A stretch of 64,000 nucleotides of DNA from Pseudomonas sp. GGS8 (lineage in GTDB: Bacteria > Pseudomonadota > Gammaproteobacteria > Pseudomonadales > Pseudomonadaceae). This document shows positions 8,644 to 18,506 of this stretch, piece by piece. Under the pieces are notes generated by a model. It saw only the letters and a program-made list of their open reading frames with translations, was not told the DNA's origin and made no database searches. The stretch covers positions 5,025,501-5,089,500 of the forward strand of contig NZ_JALJWF010000001.1 in the NCBI RefSeq assembly GCF_024168645.1, in the 5' to 3' direction. The translations under genes and the position numbers were made by a program. Every line of letters begins with the position of its first letter. The first letter of the stretch is position 1.

Positions 8644-8868
8644 TCAAGCCAACCCATGCGACACCGGCGAACTGGCCTCATTAAGCCGGCGACATTCGCG
8701 CTTGGCGTCCTCTTCAAGATCGAAACCGTCACCGATGAAGCCGCGAGTGCGGGTATCGACGATGCGATACCAGACAGCGGCTTCGGGCGGTGGGTGACCG
8801 GTTTCTCCGGCCCGGCGGCCATGAACGATGATCTTGTTGCAGCGTTTCACAACGAAAATGTCTTCCAT
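8644..8868 (-). CDS. Small hypothetical protein
   Basis: This 74-residue protein begins MEDIFVVKRCNKIIVHGRRAG and contains a short beta-rich core (AVWYRIVDTRTRGFIGDGF) followed by an acidic-basic helix (LEEDAKRECRRLNEA). I know of no assigned function. The ATG at 8868 with GGTGGA upstream is preferred to a GTG three codons earlier. A hairpin terminator follows. The coding-like codon pattern and the dedicated terminator support a real gene. Confidence 0.6.
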   Translation of the reverse strand: MEDIFVVKRCNKIIVHGRRAGETGHPPPEAAVWYRIVDTRTRGFIGDGFDLEEDAKRECRRLNEASSPVSHGLA

Positions 8869-8978
8869 GGCGTCCACCGAAGCTGTTCGTGTTCAGATCA
8901 AGCATAGAAGCGCTTTGCGATCATGCAAAAAACTGGTGGGTCAGTTCGTCGGTTGGGAGTGTCTCCGAAGGCAACTCA

Positions 8979-10013
8979 CTACGTTTCAGCCGTCTCCATA
9001 AGCTTCTCCAGAAGCACCGCCAAGGCCACTTCCTCTGGTCTGAGTCTTTTACGCCCTCTGGATCGAGGCAGTTCGGCCAATACGCCCTGCATGAATCCAT
9101 CGACGACCGCCGGGTGGATGTAGCACTTGCGGCACACTGCCGGGGTATTTCCCAGCTGCCGGGCGACATTCTTGACCATGTCCACCACGTGCTGCTTCGC
9201 CTCGGCTGGCGACTCCCATTGCAGCTTGCGCAACACCGCCAACGCCAATGCGCTGCCGGCCCAGGTGCGGTAGTCCTTGGCGGTGAAATCGGCACCGGTC
9301 AACGTCTGCAGGTAGGCGTTGATGTCGGAGGAGCTGACGGTGTGCCGGTCGCCGTCTTCGTCCAGATACTGAAAGAGGTCTTGCCCGGGAATCTCCAGGC
9401 AACGCTTGATGATCCGCGCCAGGCGCCGGTCTTTTACGGTGATCTGGTGCTCGATGCCGCTCTTGCCGCGAAACTGGAACAGGATCGCGCTGCCATTGAT
9501 TTCGACGTGACGGCTGCGCAGGGTCGTCAGGCCGTAGGAACGGTTATCCCGAGCGTATTGAGTGTTGCCGACCCGGATCAGCGTCGCATCGAGCAAGGTA
9601 ATCACCATGGCCATCACCTTGTCGCGGCTGAAGCCGGGTGCCGCCAACAGAGTTTCAAGCTGTTTGCGCAGTTTCGGCAGCGCCAGACCGAACTCCCGTA
9701 AACGCGAGTATTTATTGGCATCGCGCACTTCGCGCCAGCGCGGGTGATAACGGTATTGCTTGCGGCCACGAGCGTCGCGACCGGTGGCTTGCAGATGGCC
9801 GCGCGGGTCGGGGCAAATCCACACGTCGGTATAGGCGGGCGGCACCGCGAGGGCATTGATGCGTTTGATTTCATTCGGATCGGTAATGCGCTGACCCGAC
9901 GGGGCGAAATAGCCGAACGCGCCACGCAACTTCTTGCGGGTGATGCCGGGTTGGCTGTCGTCGATGTAATGCAGGTCGGACGGCAGTCCATCGGACAATG
10001 CGCTATCTGGCAT
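8979..10013 (-). CDS. DNA topoisomerase IB
   Basis: This 344-residue enzyme is a poxvirus-like type IB topoisomerase, which relaxes supercoils of both signs by forming a 3'-phosphotyrosyl intermediate and needs no ATP. The N-terminal domain has YIDDSQPGITRKKLRGAF and PPAYTDVWICPDPRGHLQATG. The catalytic domain has SYGLTTLRSRHVE (active-site Arg), GKSGIEH (Lys), DYRTWAGS (Arg) and CRKCYIHPAVV carrying the nucleophilic tyrosine near residue 293. The length is typical of bacterial members. The ATG at 10013 with AGGA upstream is chosen over a TTG three codons earlier. Single-gene unit beside modABC. Confidence 0.93.
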   Translation of the reverse strand: MPDSALSDGLPSDLHYIDDSQPGITRKKLRGAFGYFAPSGQRITDPNEIKRINALAVPPAYTDVWICPDPRGHLQATGRDARGRKQYRYHPRWREVRDANKYSRLREFGLALPKLRKQLETLLAAPGFSRDKVMAMVITLLDATLIRVGNTQYARDNRSYGLTTLRSRHVEINGSAILFQFRGKSGIEHQITVKDRRLARIIKRCLEIPGQDLFQYLDEDGDRHTVSSSDINAYLQTLTGADFTAKDYRTWAGSALALAVLRKLQWESPAEAKQHVVDMVKNVARQLGNTPAVCRKCYIHPAVVDGFMQGVLAELPRSRGRKRLRPEEVALAVLLEKLMETAET

Positions 10014-10109
10014 GGCTGGCAATCCTGGGCGGCGAATCGGGGCGTTTACCCATAGACCACGCGCCGATGCTGGGGTGCCTGAAGAATGTCTGGAGAGTGC
10101 CGACAGATT

Positions 10110-11189
10110 TTAGGCCAGCACCGCCACCGCTTTGATTTGTGCCCAGAGTTGCTGGCCGGGGTGCACGCCCAACTGATCCCGGGAGTAGCGGGTGATTCGC
10201 GCCAGCAGCGGGGTGCCAGCGGCGTTGAGGCGGATCAGTACGTGAGCGGCGTTGTCGGCGCCGATTTCACTGATCACCGTGACCGGCAGGCGATTGAGGA
10301 TGCTGCTCTGTTCGACGCCTTGCAGGCTCAGGCTGACATCCCGCGCCTGAACCTTGCAGCGCAGGGCCTGGCCCTTGGTCATTGGCGCATGGGCAACCCG
10401 AATGCTCAGTTCGGTGTCGGGCAGTTGCAAGGTCAACAATTGATAACCAGCGTCATAGGCGCTGACGTGGCCTTCAATCACCACGCCGGCGTCGTCGCCC
10501 AGCGCCAGCGGCAGATCGAGCCTGGCCAGGGTTTCGCCGATGGGGCCGCTGGCCAGCGCCTTGCCGTTGCTGAGCAGGACGAGGTGGTCGGCGAGCCGCG
10601 CGACTTCATCCTGGGAATGGCTGACGTACAGCACCGGGATGTCGAGCTCATCGTGCAGCCGTTGCAGGTACGGCAGGATTTCGTTTTTACGCTGGGTATC
10701 GAGCGCCGCCAGCGGTTCGTCCATCAGCAACAGTTTGGGGCTGGTCAGCAGGGCGCGAGCGATACCGATCCGCTGGCGCTCGCCGCCGGAAAGGTTCTGC
10801 GGGTGGCGGTCGAGCAAATGGCCGATCCCCAACAGTTCAGTGGCATGCGCCATGTCGACCCGGCGCTGTTGGCGGGGGATACGCTTGAGGCCGAATTCGA
10901 GGTTGGCCCGCACTGACAGATGGGGAAACAGGCTGGCTTCCTGGAAGACATAACCCACGGCGCGTTTATGCGGCGGCACGAAAACCCGCTGGTCGCTGTC
11001 CTGCCAGAGTTCATCGTTGACCTGGATAAAACCCTGTTCAGCGTGTTCCAGGCCGGCGATACAGCGCAGACAGGTGGTTTTGCCCGAGCCGGAATGACCA
11101 TAAAGCGCCGTCACTCCGCGACCGGGCAGTTGCAGGTCGACATTCAGGGCGAACCCCGAATAACTCAGTTTCAAGCGCATATGAATCAT
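10110..11189 (-). CDS. modC: Molybdate ABC transporter ATP-binding protein ModC
   Basis: ModC hydrolyses ATP to drive molybdate import through ModB. This 359-residue protein has the Walker A motif GHSGSGKTT at residues 31-39, the ABC signature [16 protein letters not shown] near residue 133 and Walker [13 protein letters not shown]. The C-terminal Mop/TOBE-like domain, [13 protein letters not shown] onward, is typical of oxyanion-regulated ATPases. It follows modB by three bases and is the last gene of modABC. A second ATG three codons in at 11180 is a possible alternative start. Expression should follow the Mo-box upstream of modA. Confidence 0.95.
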   Translation of the reverse strand: MIHMRLKLSYSGFALNVDLQLPGRGVTALYGHSGSGKTTCLRCIAGLEHAEQGFIQVNDELWQDSDQRVFVPPHKRAVGYVFQEASLFPHLSVRANLEFGLKRIPRQQRRVDMAHATELLGIGHLLDRHPQNLSGGERQRIGIARALLTSPKLLLMDEPLAALDTQRKNEILPYLQRLHDELDIPVLYVSHSQDEVARLADHLVLLSNGKALASGPIGETLARLDLPLALGDDAGVVIEGHVSAYDAGYQLLTLQLPDTELSIRVAHAPMTKGQALRCKVQARDVSLSLQGVEQSSILNRLPVTVISEIGADNAAHVLIRLNAAGTPLLARITRYSRDQLGVHPGQQLWAQIKAVAVLA

Positions 11190-11192
11190 CGA

Positions 11193-11873
11193 TCAGCCCC
11201 AGCCCATTTTGGTTTTACGGCTGGAGTAGAGCGCCAGCAACACTGCAAAAGAGAACACCAGCATCGCCCCGGCCAACCAATGAGCCTGGGCGTATTCCAT
11301 GGTTTCGACGTGATCGTAGATCTGCACCGAGACCACGCGGGTTTTGTCGGGAATATTGCCGCCGATCATCAGCACCACACCGAACTCGCCGACGGTGTGG
11401 GCGAAACCGAGAATGGCCGCGGTGATGAAACCGGGGCGGGCCAGCGGCACCATCACGCTGAAGAACGTATCCCACGGATTGGCGCGCAAGGTGGCGGCCA
11501 CTTCCAGTGGGCGAGTGCCGATGGCGGAAAATGCATTTTGCAGCGGTTGGACCACGAATGGCATCGAGTACAGCACTGAGCCGATCACCAACCCTGCAAA
11601 ACTGAAGGTGAGGGTGCCGAGCCCCAGCGATTGGGTGAAGTGGCCGATCCACCCGTTCGGGCCGAGGGCCAGCAGCAAGTAAAAGCCGATCACCGTGGGC
11701 GGCAGCACCAGGGGCAGGGCGACGATCGCCCCGACCGGTCCGCGCAACCAGGATTGGGTGCGCGACAGCCATAACGCAATCGGGGTGCCAACGATCAGCA
11801 GGATGAGCGTGGTCAGGGACGCCAGTTTCAGGGTCAACCAGATCGCGGAATAATCGGCACTCGACAGTGTCAT
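11193..11873 (-). CDS. modB: Molybdate ABC transporter permease ModB
   Basis: ModB is the inner-membrane channel subunit for molybdate uptake. The 226-residue protein has about five transmembrane segments and the permease EAA-type loop [25 protein letters not shown] near residues 135-160. The conserved [14 protein letters not shown] segment is typical of ModB/CysT permeases. It starts directly after modA and ends three bases before modC, so all three are co-transcribed. Length matches the family. Confidence 0.95.
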   Translation of the reverse strand: MTLSSADYSAIWLTLKLASLTTLILLIVGTPIALWLSRTQSWLRGPVGAIVALPLVLPPTVIGFYLLLALGPNGWIGHFTQSLGLGTLTFSFAGLVIGSVLYSMPFVVQPLQNAFSAIGTRPLEVAATLRANPWDTFFSVMVPLARPGFITAAILGFAHTVGEFGVVLMIGGNIPDKTRVVSVQIYDHVETMEYAQAHWLAGAMLVFSFAVLLALYSSRKTKMGWG

Positions 11874-12684
<811 letters not shown>

Positions 12685-12753
12685 AAATGCCTGTAAACGG
12701 AACTTGCCGGGGGCAGAGTGCAAGGTTGGCACCGAACTGTGGTGAGGGTTTTT

Positions 12754-12865
12754 TGTGGCGAGGGGGCTTGCCCCCGTTGGGCTGCGAAGCAGCCCCAGAA
12801 TCTTGCAGTTATTGTAGATTTTGCGAGTGCTACGCACTCGAACGGGGGCAAGCCCCCTCGCCACA
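12754..12865. repeat. REPIN (GTGGCGAGGGGGCTTG family)
   Basis: Two long inverted arms, GTGGCGAGGGGGCTTGCCCC and its complement, enclose inner hairpins GGGCTGC/GCAGCCC and CGAGTGC/GCACTCG. This is the REP-doublet architecture common in P. fluorescens. It fills the space between modA and the nitronate monooxygenase stop. Confidence 0.85.
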
Positions 12866-12869
12866 GGGA

Positions 12870-13934
12870 TTAGCGGTGAGTCAGTTTGGCGAGCGCTTCC
12901 TCAGCCAAACACCGGGTAAGCTCTGCCGAAGTCATTTCAACGCCCAGGGTGAACGCCTGTCCGGCCCAAAGGTTGCTGAAATCCGCTTCTCCTTTAGCCC
13001 GCAATGGCATCAGCGCACCGCCCGCCAAAGGGAAGGCCGGCGCTTTGGCGCTCATCGGTCCGAGCTCACGCATCACCCGATTGAGAATCCCCCGCGCCGG
13101 GCGCCCGGTGAAAATGTTGGTGACCGCCGTTTCGCTTTCCTTGGCCGCGCGCAACGCCCTGTGGTGGGACGCGCTGATCTTGGCCTCCGGCGTGAACAAA
13201 TACGCCGTGCCCACCTGGACCGCCGAGGCGCCCAGCACAAAAGCCGCCGCGACGCCCCGCGCATCGCCTATACCGCCGGCCGCAATCACCGGCACTTTCA
13301 CCGCATCGACGATTTGTGGCACCAGCGCAAAAGTACCCACCTGGCTGCTCAAGTCATCGCTGAGAAACATCCCCCGGTGACCGCCAGCCTCGTAACCCAT
13401 CGCAATGATCGCATCGCAGCCATGCTGCTCCAGCCAGATCGCTTCATCGACGGTGGTGGCCGAGGAAAGGATTTTCGCCCCGGTGGCTTTTACCCGATCC
13501 AGCAAGGACTTTTCCGGCAGACCAAAGTGAAAACTCACCACTTCGGGACGAAACTCTTCGATCACTTCGCAGGCCGCGTGATCGAAGGGCGCACGATTGG
13601 ACGCCGGCGTCGGCGCATCGAAGTCGACACCCAATTCCCGGTAATACGGCTCCAGCAGATTCTTCCAGTCCCGGGCGCGCTGTTCATCGGGCGGTGGAGG
13701 TTGATGGCAGAAGAAATTGACGTTGAGCGGGCGCTGGGTGTGTTGGCGAATCGTTTTCAGTTCTTCGCGCAACTGCTCGATACTCAGCATTGCGGCGGGC
13801 ATCGAGCCCAGGCCGCCGGCGTTGCACACAGCAATCACCATGGCCGAAGTCGTCGCGCCGGCCATAGGGCCCTGGATGATCGGCAGCTCGATCCCGAGCA
13901 GGTCAAGAATGCGGGTGTCTGGCCATTGGCTCAT
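12870..13934 (-). CDS. Nitronate monooxygenase / 2-nitropropane dioxygenase-like flavoprotein
   Basis: This 354-residue FMN protein belongs to the nitronate monooxygenase family, which oxidises toxic alkyl nitronates using O2. The N-terminal ELPIIQGPMAG motif, VNFFCHQPPPP near residue 73, the EAGGHRG phosphate-binding loop near 183 and AAGGIGDARGVAAAFVLGASAVQVGTA, read in pieces, are all diagnostic. The start at 13934 has GGAG 11 bases upstream. The gene is a single unit, convergent with the Mo-box side REPIN at its 3' end and divergent from the MDR oxidoreductase. Its physiological substrate is uncertain. Confidence 0.9.
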   Translation of the reverse strand: MSQWPDTRILDLLGIELPIIQGPMAGATTSAMVIAVCNAGGLGSMPAAMLSIEQLREELKTIRQHTQRPLNVNFFCHQPPPPDEQRARDWKNLLEPYYRELGVDFDAPTPASNRAPFDHAACEVIEEFRPEVVSFHFGLPEKSLLDRVKATGAKILSSATTVDEAIWLEQHGCDAIIAMGYEAGGHRGMFLSDDLSSQVGTFALVPQIVDAVKVPVIAAGGIGDARGVAAAFVLGASAVQVGTAYLFTPEAKISASHHRALRAAKESETAVTNIFTGRPARGILNRVMRELGPMSAKAPAFPLAGGALMPLRAKGEADFSNLWAGQAFTLGVEMTSAELTRCLAEEALAKLTHR

Positions 13935-14148
13935 GTGCAGTGTTCTCCGACGTCGAAACAGGGCAGGGACGGTAGAAGCGAGTTTGTATCAATAATGCCT
14001 GGCGCAAGGCCAGTCGAGCTTTTTATGAGTAAGGGATGATCTACAAGGCGCCAGCCGATGGGGATTGGCTTAAAGTCGGGTACGGTGATGGGGTTCCCTG
14101 TGTTATTTCAACAGCACGACAACTGAGCGATTCCACCTGGAGGCAGTG

Positions 14149-15132
14149 ATGTTCAAAGGCATTTTGATCAACAAAGACGACAGCGGTTACCGGGCCACAC
14201 TGCAAGAGATCGCTGACGATCAATTGCCCGAGGGCGATGTGACGGTGCGTGTGGCGTACAGCACGCTGAACTTCAAGGATGGGCTGGCGATCACCGGCAG
14301 CAGCCCGGTGGTGCGCAAATTCCCGATGGTGCCGGGGATCGATCTGGCAGGCACTGTCGAAGCCAGCAGTCATCCGGACTACAAGGTCGGTGATCAAGTC
14401 CTGCTCAACGGCTGGGGCGTCGGCGAAGGACACTGGGGCGGGCTGGCGCAGAAAGCTCGCCTGAATGGCGATTGGCTGATCCCGCTGCCCAAAGCGTTCA
14501 CCACCGCGCAAGCAATGGCCATCGGCACGGCCGGTTACACGGCGATGCTGAGCATTCTGGCGCTGGAGCATAACGGAGTGAGTCCAGAGCAGGGCGAGGT
14601 GCTGGTGACGGGCGCCAACGGTGGCGTAGGCAGTTTCGCCATCGCGCTGCTGAGCAAGCTCGGCTACCGCGTGGTGGCCTCCACGGGCCGCACCTCCGAA
14701 CATGACTACCTCAAGCAATTGGGTGCCAGTGATATCATCGATCGCGCCGCGTTGTCGGAGCCGGGCAAACCGTTGGCCAAGGAGCGTTGGGCGGCGGTGA
14801 TAGACTCGGTCGGCAGTCACACACTGGCTAACGCTTGCGCGAGCACCATGGCCAACGGCACCGTCGCCGCCTGCGGTCTGGCCCAGGGCATGGACTTCCC
14901 GGCTTCCGTTGCACCGTTCATTTTACGCGGTGTGACCCTGGCCGGGATCAACAGCGTGACCCAATCCAAAGCCCGGCGGATACTGGCCTGGAATCGCTTG
15001 GCCGAGGACCTGGATTTTGCCTTGTTACCGTTGATCAGCCACGAAATCGGCTTGAGCGAAGCCATCGACGCCGCGCCGCGCTTGCTCGCTGGCCAGTTGC
15101 GCGGCAGGGTGGTGGTCGACGTCAATCGTTGA
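14149..15132 (+). CDS. Acrylyl-CoA reductase-like MDR family NADPH oxidoreductase (AcuI/YhdH type)
   Basis: This 327-residue enzyme is a zinc-free medium-chain dehydrogenase/reductase of the AcuI/YhdH group, which reduces acrylyl-CoA or related quinone-like compounds with NADPH. Visible signatures are YSTLNFKDGLAITG near residue 45, VPGIDLAGTVEAS, the nucleotide-binding loop VTGANGGVGSFAI near residue 157 and the NADPH-selective STGRTSEHDYLKQLGA. The ATG at 14149 is chosen over a GTG one codon earlier because GGAGG lies just upstream at the better distance. The next gene is 54 bases downstream in the same direction. Confidence 0.9.
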   Translation: MFKGILINKDDSGYRATLQEIADDQLPEGDVTVRVAYSTLNFKDGLAITGSSPVVRKFPMVPGIDLAGTVEASSHPDYKVGDQVLLNGWGVGEGHWGGLAQKARLNGDWLIPLPKAFTTAQAMAIGTAGYTAMLSILALEHNGVSPEQGEVLVTGANGGVGSFAIALLSKLGYRVVASTGRTSEHDYLKQLGASDIIDRAALSEPGKPLAKERWAAVIDSVGSHTLANACASTMANGTVAACGLAQGMDFPASVAPFILRGVTLAGINSVTQSKARRILAWNRLAEDLDFALLPLISHEIGLSEAIDAAPRLLAGQLRGRVVVDVNR

Positions 15133-15186
15133 TTGTCTCGACGCCAATCAAACAGACAAACTGAAGCGACAAGGAACTATCGACCC

Positions 15187-15675
15187 ATGGATGTAAAACT
15201 GCGTGAAGTGCAACCCTTTAGCGTCTCGGGTTTGCAGGTGCGAACCCTCAATGCCGCAGAGCAGCAGCCGGATACCGCACGTATCGGCCCTATGTGGGAA
15301 CAATTTTTCGTCGAGGATATTTTCGACAAGATCGCCCACAAACAGCCGGACTCCTTTATGTACGGCGTGTATTCCAGCTACGAGTCCGACGCATCGGGCC
15401 ACTTCGATGTGACCGCGGGTGCGGCGGTCACCGCACCCTGCGAGGGCTTTGCGCAGATTCAGGTTGAGGGCGGTGATTACCTGGTGTTCAGCGCCAAAGG
15501 GGCGATGCCCGATAGCGTCATTCAGGCCTGGGGCTTTATCTGGGCCTACTTCGAGGACAACCCGCAGGTTCGTCGCAAGTTCGCCACGGACTTCGAGGTC
15601 TACACCGGGCCGGAGTCCGTGGCGGTCTATATCGGCATTCAGGACCCGGACGCGTTTTCACGCTCCAGCAACTGA
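15187..15675 (+). CDS. GyrI-like small-molecule-binding domain protein
   Basis: This 162-residue protein matches the stand-alone GyrI-like/AraC effector-binding domain (SHS2-type fold), which binds small hydrophobic or cationic ligands. Features include FSVSGLQVRT, the conserved YGVYSSYESDASGHFDVTAGAAV core read in pieces, and VIQAWGFIWAYF near residue 118. The start at 15187 has AAGGA upstream; earlier in-frame codons lack one. It has no DNA-binding domain. Its 3' end overlaps the convergent ada gene by 37 bases. The ligand is unknown. Confidence 0.85.
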   Translation: MDVKLREVQPFSVSGLQVRTLNAAEQQPDTARIGPMWEQFFVEDIFDKIAHKQPDSFMYGVYSSYESDASGHFDVTAGAAVTAPCEGFAQIQVEGGDYLVFSAKGAMPDSVIQAWGFIWAYFEDNPQVRRKFATDFEVYTGPESVAVYIGIQDPDAFSRSSN

Positions 15676-16712
15676 CGCTTGCGCTCCACGCCCCAGCGAT
15701 AGCCCGACAGGTTGCCGTCGCTGCGCACCACGCGATGGCAAGGGATTGCCACCGCCAAACTGTTCGCGCCACAGGCCTGGGCCACGGCGCGCATGGCTTT
15801 CGGTGCGCCGATGCGCTGAGCGATATCGGCATAACTGGCGGTACTGCCGGCGGGAATCTCCCGCAGGGCTTGCCACACCCGCTCCTGAAACGCCGTGCCG
15901 CGTACGTCCAGCGGCAAGTCCAGGCCGAGGGCCGGGGCTTCGATAAAACCAACGACCTTGGCAATCAACTGCTCGAACTCATGATCGGCGCCAATCAGAT
16001 TGGCGCGGCGAAACTTGTCCTGCAGATCACAGACCAGTTGATGAGGGTCGTCCCCCAGCAGAATTGCACAGACGCCGCGATCACTTTGTGCCACCAGAAT
16101 CGCTCCCAGAGAGCACTGGCCGACGGCAAAACGAATGTCGTTGTTCTGCCCGGCCGCGCGATAGTCGCCGGGTGTCATGCCGAGCAATTGATCCGCTGCC
16201 TCATAGAAACGGCTGTTGGAGTTGAATCCGGCGTCGTACAGCGCGTCGGTGACCGTGCCACCGTCGATCAGCCGCTCGCGAACCTTGCGTGAGCGATGGG
16301 CGCTGGCGTAGCCCTTGGGCGTCAGGCCGGTGATGGCCTTGAACACGCGATGGAAGTGGAAACTGCTCAAACCGGCCGCATCCGCCAGTTCATTCAACGC
16401 CGGCAACGTTTCGGCGGATTCGATTTGACGGCATGCGGCGGCCACGGTCGCGGCATGTTGGGCGGCGACGTCGCTTTGATCTTTCGCGGCCCGTTTGCTG
16501 GGGCGATAACCCGCCGCCTGAGCTTGCTCGGCCGTGTCGAAGAATTCGACGTTCTGCGGTTTAGGCAGGCGTGCCAGGCTGCTGGGGCGGCAGTAGATAC
16601 CGGTGGTTTTCACCGCATACACAAACTGCCCGTCGGCACGGGGATCGCGCGCGACCACGGCGGCCCAGCGAGGATCATTTTCGGTGGCGATTGTTGTCGA
16701 TTGCGTTGTCAT
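15639..16712 (-). CDS. ada: Ada-type regulator / O6-methylguanine-DNA methyltransferase with a degenerate zinc site
   Basis: Ada senses and repairs methylation damage: the N-domain accepts methyl groups from phosphotriesters and activates transcription, and the C-domain repairs O6-methylguanine. This 357-residue protein has the N-domain (DPRADGQFVYAVKTTGIYCRPS), an AraC helix-turn-helix (LSSFHFHRVFKAITGLTPKGY) and the methyltransferase active site AIPCHRVVRSDG. Unusually, of the four N-domain zinc cysteines of E. coli Ada (38, 42, 69, 72) only the first is kept; the others read Ser, Ser and Ala. The ATG at 16712 gives the usual N-terminus; an ATG at 16739 would add nine residues. It follows alkB by 87 bases in the same direction. 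Confidence 0.9.
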   Translation of the reverse strand: MTTQSTTIATENDPRWAAVVARDPRADGQFVYAVKTTGIYCRPSSLARLPKPQNVEFFDTAEQAQAAGYRPSKRAAKDQSDVAAQHAATVAAACRQIESAETLPALNELADAAGLSSFHFHRVFKAITGLTPKGYASAHRSRKVRERLIDGGTVTDALYDAGFNSNSRFYEAADQLLGMTPGDYRAAGQNNDIRFAVGQCSLGAILVAQSDRGVCAILLGDDPHQLVCDLQDKFRRANLIGADHEFEQLIAKVVGFIEAPALGLDLPLDVRGTAFQERVWQALREIPAGSTASYADIAQRIGAPKAMRAVAQACGANSLAVAIPCHRVVRSDGNLSGYRWGVERKRQLLERENASGS

Positions 16713-16799
16713 GGCTTCATGTCCGTTGACCCGTTTCATGCAGATTAACCAGACGGCACCGACGCCACACTCCGGGTCTTGCGGTCGAATTCGACTGCG

Positions 16800-17465
16800 T
16801 CATCGCGCGGTACGAAAGGTGAAATTAATCCGCTGTTCGCCCAACCGTGGATGCTGGCCGTCCTTGATCGGCAAGACGCCGTGGTAACGCAAACGGTCCA
16901 CGCCGCCCCAGACCACGATATCGCCGTGAAACAGCGGCACCCGCTGGCTTTTCGCGCTGCGTTCGAAACCACCGAACAGGAACGTCGCCGGCAACCCCAA
17001 AGACACTGACACGATGGGGGCTGTGCAGGTGTTTTCGTTTTTGTCTTGATGCAACGACATCCTGGCCCCGGGAACATAGTGGTTGATCAGGCAGGAATCT
17101 GGTACGAACGCCATAAACCCTGCCTCTTGCGCTGCCGCCTGGGCCAGTTCAAAAAACACCTCGGGCATCTCAGGCCAAGGGGCGCCGGTCTGCGGATCGT
17201 TGCGGGTGTATTGGTAGCCGTTGCGGTCGGTGGTCCAGCCCCAGGTGCCGCAACTGCTCAAGGCCACCGACATGGTAAAACCTCCGGGCGTGACCATCTG
17301 CCGAAACGGCGCCGCTGCCAGAACCGCTTCCAGCGCCGGCAGCAATCGGTCGAGCCAGGGCAGGGCGAAGCCTCTGAGAACGTAGGATTGTTCGCCGATC
17401 TGCTCGCGCCTGGGCTGCTGCTCGGGTTCGATGTCGGCAAACAGATCGAAGGTGATCGGGGTCAT
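16800..17465 (-). CDS. alkB: DNA oxidative demethylase AlkB
   Basis: AlkB removes 1-methyladenine and 3-methylcytosine from DNA and RNA by Fe(II)/2-oxoglutarate-dependent oxidation. The 221-residue protein contains the substrate region MVTPGGFTMSV, the iron ligands H-x-D in SLHQDKNE near residue 130 and the distal His in LRYHGVLP, and the 2-oxoglutarate arginine in RINFTFR at the C-terminus. Length matches E. coli AlkB. The start at 17465 lies four bases after the stop of the upstream oxygenase gene; ATG 17480 is an alternative that would overlap it. The gene is between a second 2OG oxygenase and ada, forming an alkylation-response unit. Confidence 0.94.
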   Translation of the reverse strand: MTPITFDLFADIEPEQQPRREQIGEQSYVLRGFALPWLDRLLPALEAVLAAAPFRQMVTPGGFTMSVALSSCGTWGWTTDRNGYQYTRNDPQTGAPWPEMPEVFFELAQAAAQEAGFMAFVPDSCLINHYVPGARMSLHQDKNENTCTAPIVSVSLGLPATFLFGGFERSAKSQRVPLFHGDIVVWGGVDRLRYHGVLPIKDGQHPRLGEQRINFTFRTAR

Positions 17466-17469
17466 GGGC

Positions 17470-18180
17470 TCATAACGCATCGTGAAAGATGATTCCAAGG
17501 GTATGCCGTTTTCCACTGTGCAGGCGACTCACCCCATGACGCAGGGTTACTCGGTAATAGCCGCGAACGCCTTTTACTGGGCGCTGACTCACGGCAAAAA
17601 TCAACGCGTCACCTTTCTTCAGGCCGATGACTTGTGGGCGCGATTGCATCCGTGGGCGTTGTTCGGTCAGCACAAATTCGCCACCGGTGAAGTCTTCTCC
17701 CGGTTCTGACAGCAGAATCGCCACTTGCAGCGGGAACGCGTGTTCGCCGTACAGATCCTGATGCAAACAGTTGTAGTCCTGCGGGCCGTATTGCAGCAAT
17801 AAAGGTGTCGGGCGTTCCTGACCGGCGGCATGACAGCGTTGCAGAAACGCTTCATGGGATTCGGGGAAACGGGTCGACAGATCCATGCATTCGTACCAGC
17901 GATTGGCGATGGGAACCAGTGGAGGGTAGAGCGCGCTGCGCAACCGGGCCACCGGATCCGGCAGCGGGTATCTGAAGTATTTGTACTCGCCACGGCCAAA
18001 GCCGTGGCGCGCCATCACCACTTTCGAACGAAAGGGGTCAGGGCGGTCGTACAGGGCGCTTATTTCATCGCAGGTCTTATGGCTTAAAAGCGATTTGATG
18101 ATCGCGCAGCCATCCTGGTCGAGTTGCTGCGTAAGCCTGCCCCAGTCGAGGGCATCGTGGTGAATCGGATCGGTAAGCAA
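17470..18180 (-). CDS. 2OG-Fe(II) oxygenase (prolyl hydroxylase-like), first gene of the alkB-ada unit
   Basis: This 236-residue protein is a 2-oxoglutarate-Fe(II) dioxygenase with the prolyl-4-hydroxylase-like double-stranded beta helix. The iron ligands are in CLHQDLYG (H-x-D) and the distal TLRHGVS, and the co-substrate Arg is in SGKRHTLGIIFH. Its substrate is not known. A TTG at 18180 is proposed as the start because AAGGAG lies exactly nine bases upstream; no ATG or GTG with a ribosome binding site exists at the N-terminus. It ends four bases before alkB, so the two are co-transcribed. The pairing suggests a role in alkylation damage or tRNA/protein hydroxylation, which is inference. Confidence 0.87.
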   Translation of the reverse strand: MLTDPIHHDALDWGRLTQQLDQDGCAIIKSLLSHKTCDEISALYDRPDPFRSKVVMARHGFGRGEYKYFRYPLPDPVARLRSALYPPLVPIANRWYECMDLSTRFPESHEAFLQRCHAAGQERPTPLLLQYGPQDYNCLHQDLYGEHAFPLQVAILLSEPGEDFTGGEFVLTEQRPRMQSRPQVIGLKKGDALIFAVSQRPVKGVRGYYRVTLRHGVSRLHSGKRHTLGIIFHDAL

Positions 18181-18307
18181 GGGTTCTGACTCCTTGACCA
18201 AAAGGTCGAGGCGGCCAGTTTAGTGAGCGTTGCGGGAGCAGGCACTCCGGCGCTTGCGGTCGAATTCACGAGGGGAGCAGACGTCCATGTTGTCGCTCCA
18301 GATCGCG

Positions 18308-18484
18308 TTACAGTGCTTTGCTAACACTGATCTCGCTGATGACGTCATCCGTCTGGCCGTGAATGGCGTCCAGCGCAGCCTTGGCTTCTTCTGCGGTGCC
18401 GTGTTCAAGTTGGGCGAATTCGAACCGACGCTCGCCGTTGAGTTTGTATTTGATGACGTATTTGGTCGTCTGGGCCACGGTCAT
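18308..18484 (-). CDS. Small hypothetical protein (58 residues) downstream of the DUF1883 gene
   Basis: This short frame encodes MTVAQTTKYVIKYKLNGERR followed by a short acidic helix (TAEEAKAALDAIH) and ends VSKAL. The pattern of a beta-hairpin followed by one helix looks like a small compact fold. I do not know a function. It starts 22 bases past the DUF1883 gene stop in the same direction and is likely co-transcribed with it. The ribosome binding site (AGCAGGT) is weak. Confidence 0.65.
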   Translation of the reverse strand: MTVAQTTKYVIKYKLNGERRFEFAQLEHGTAEEAKAALDAIHGQTDDVISEISVSKAL

Positions 18485-18506
18485 ACCTGCTTGTTCGGGT
18501 GTGGGT

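Noticed and set aside
12754..12865. Could the GTGGCGAGGG repeats be CRISPR repeats or transposon ends
   Set aside because: Copies are isolated, not regularly spaced, have no spacers, and form inverted doublets. They fit REPINs, not CRISPR or insertion sequences; no transposase gene is nearby.
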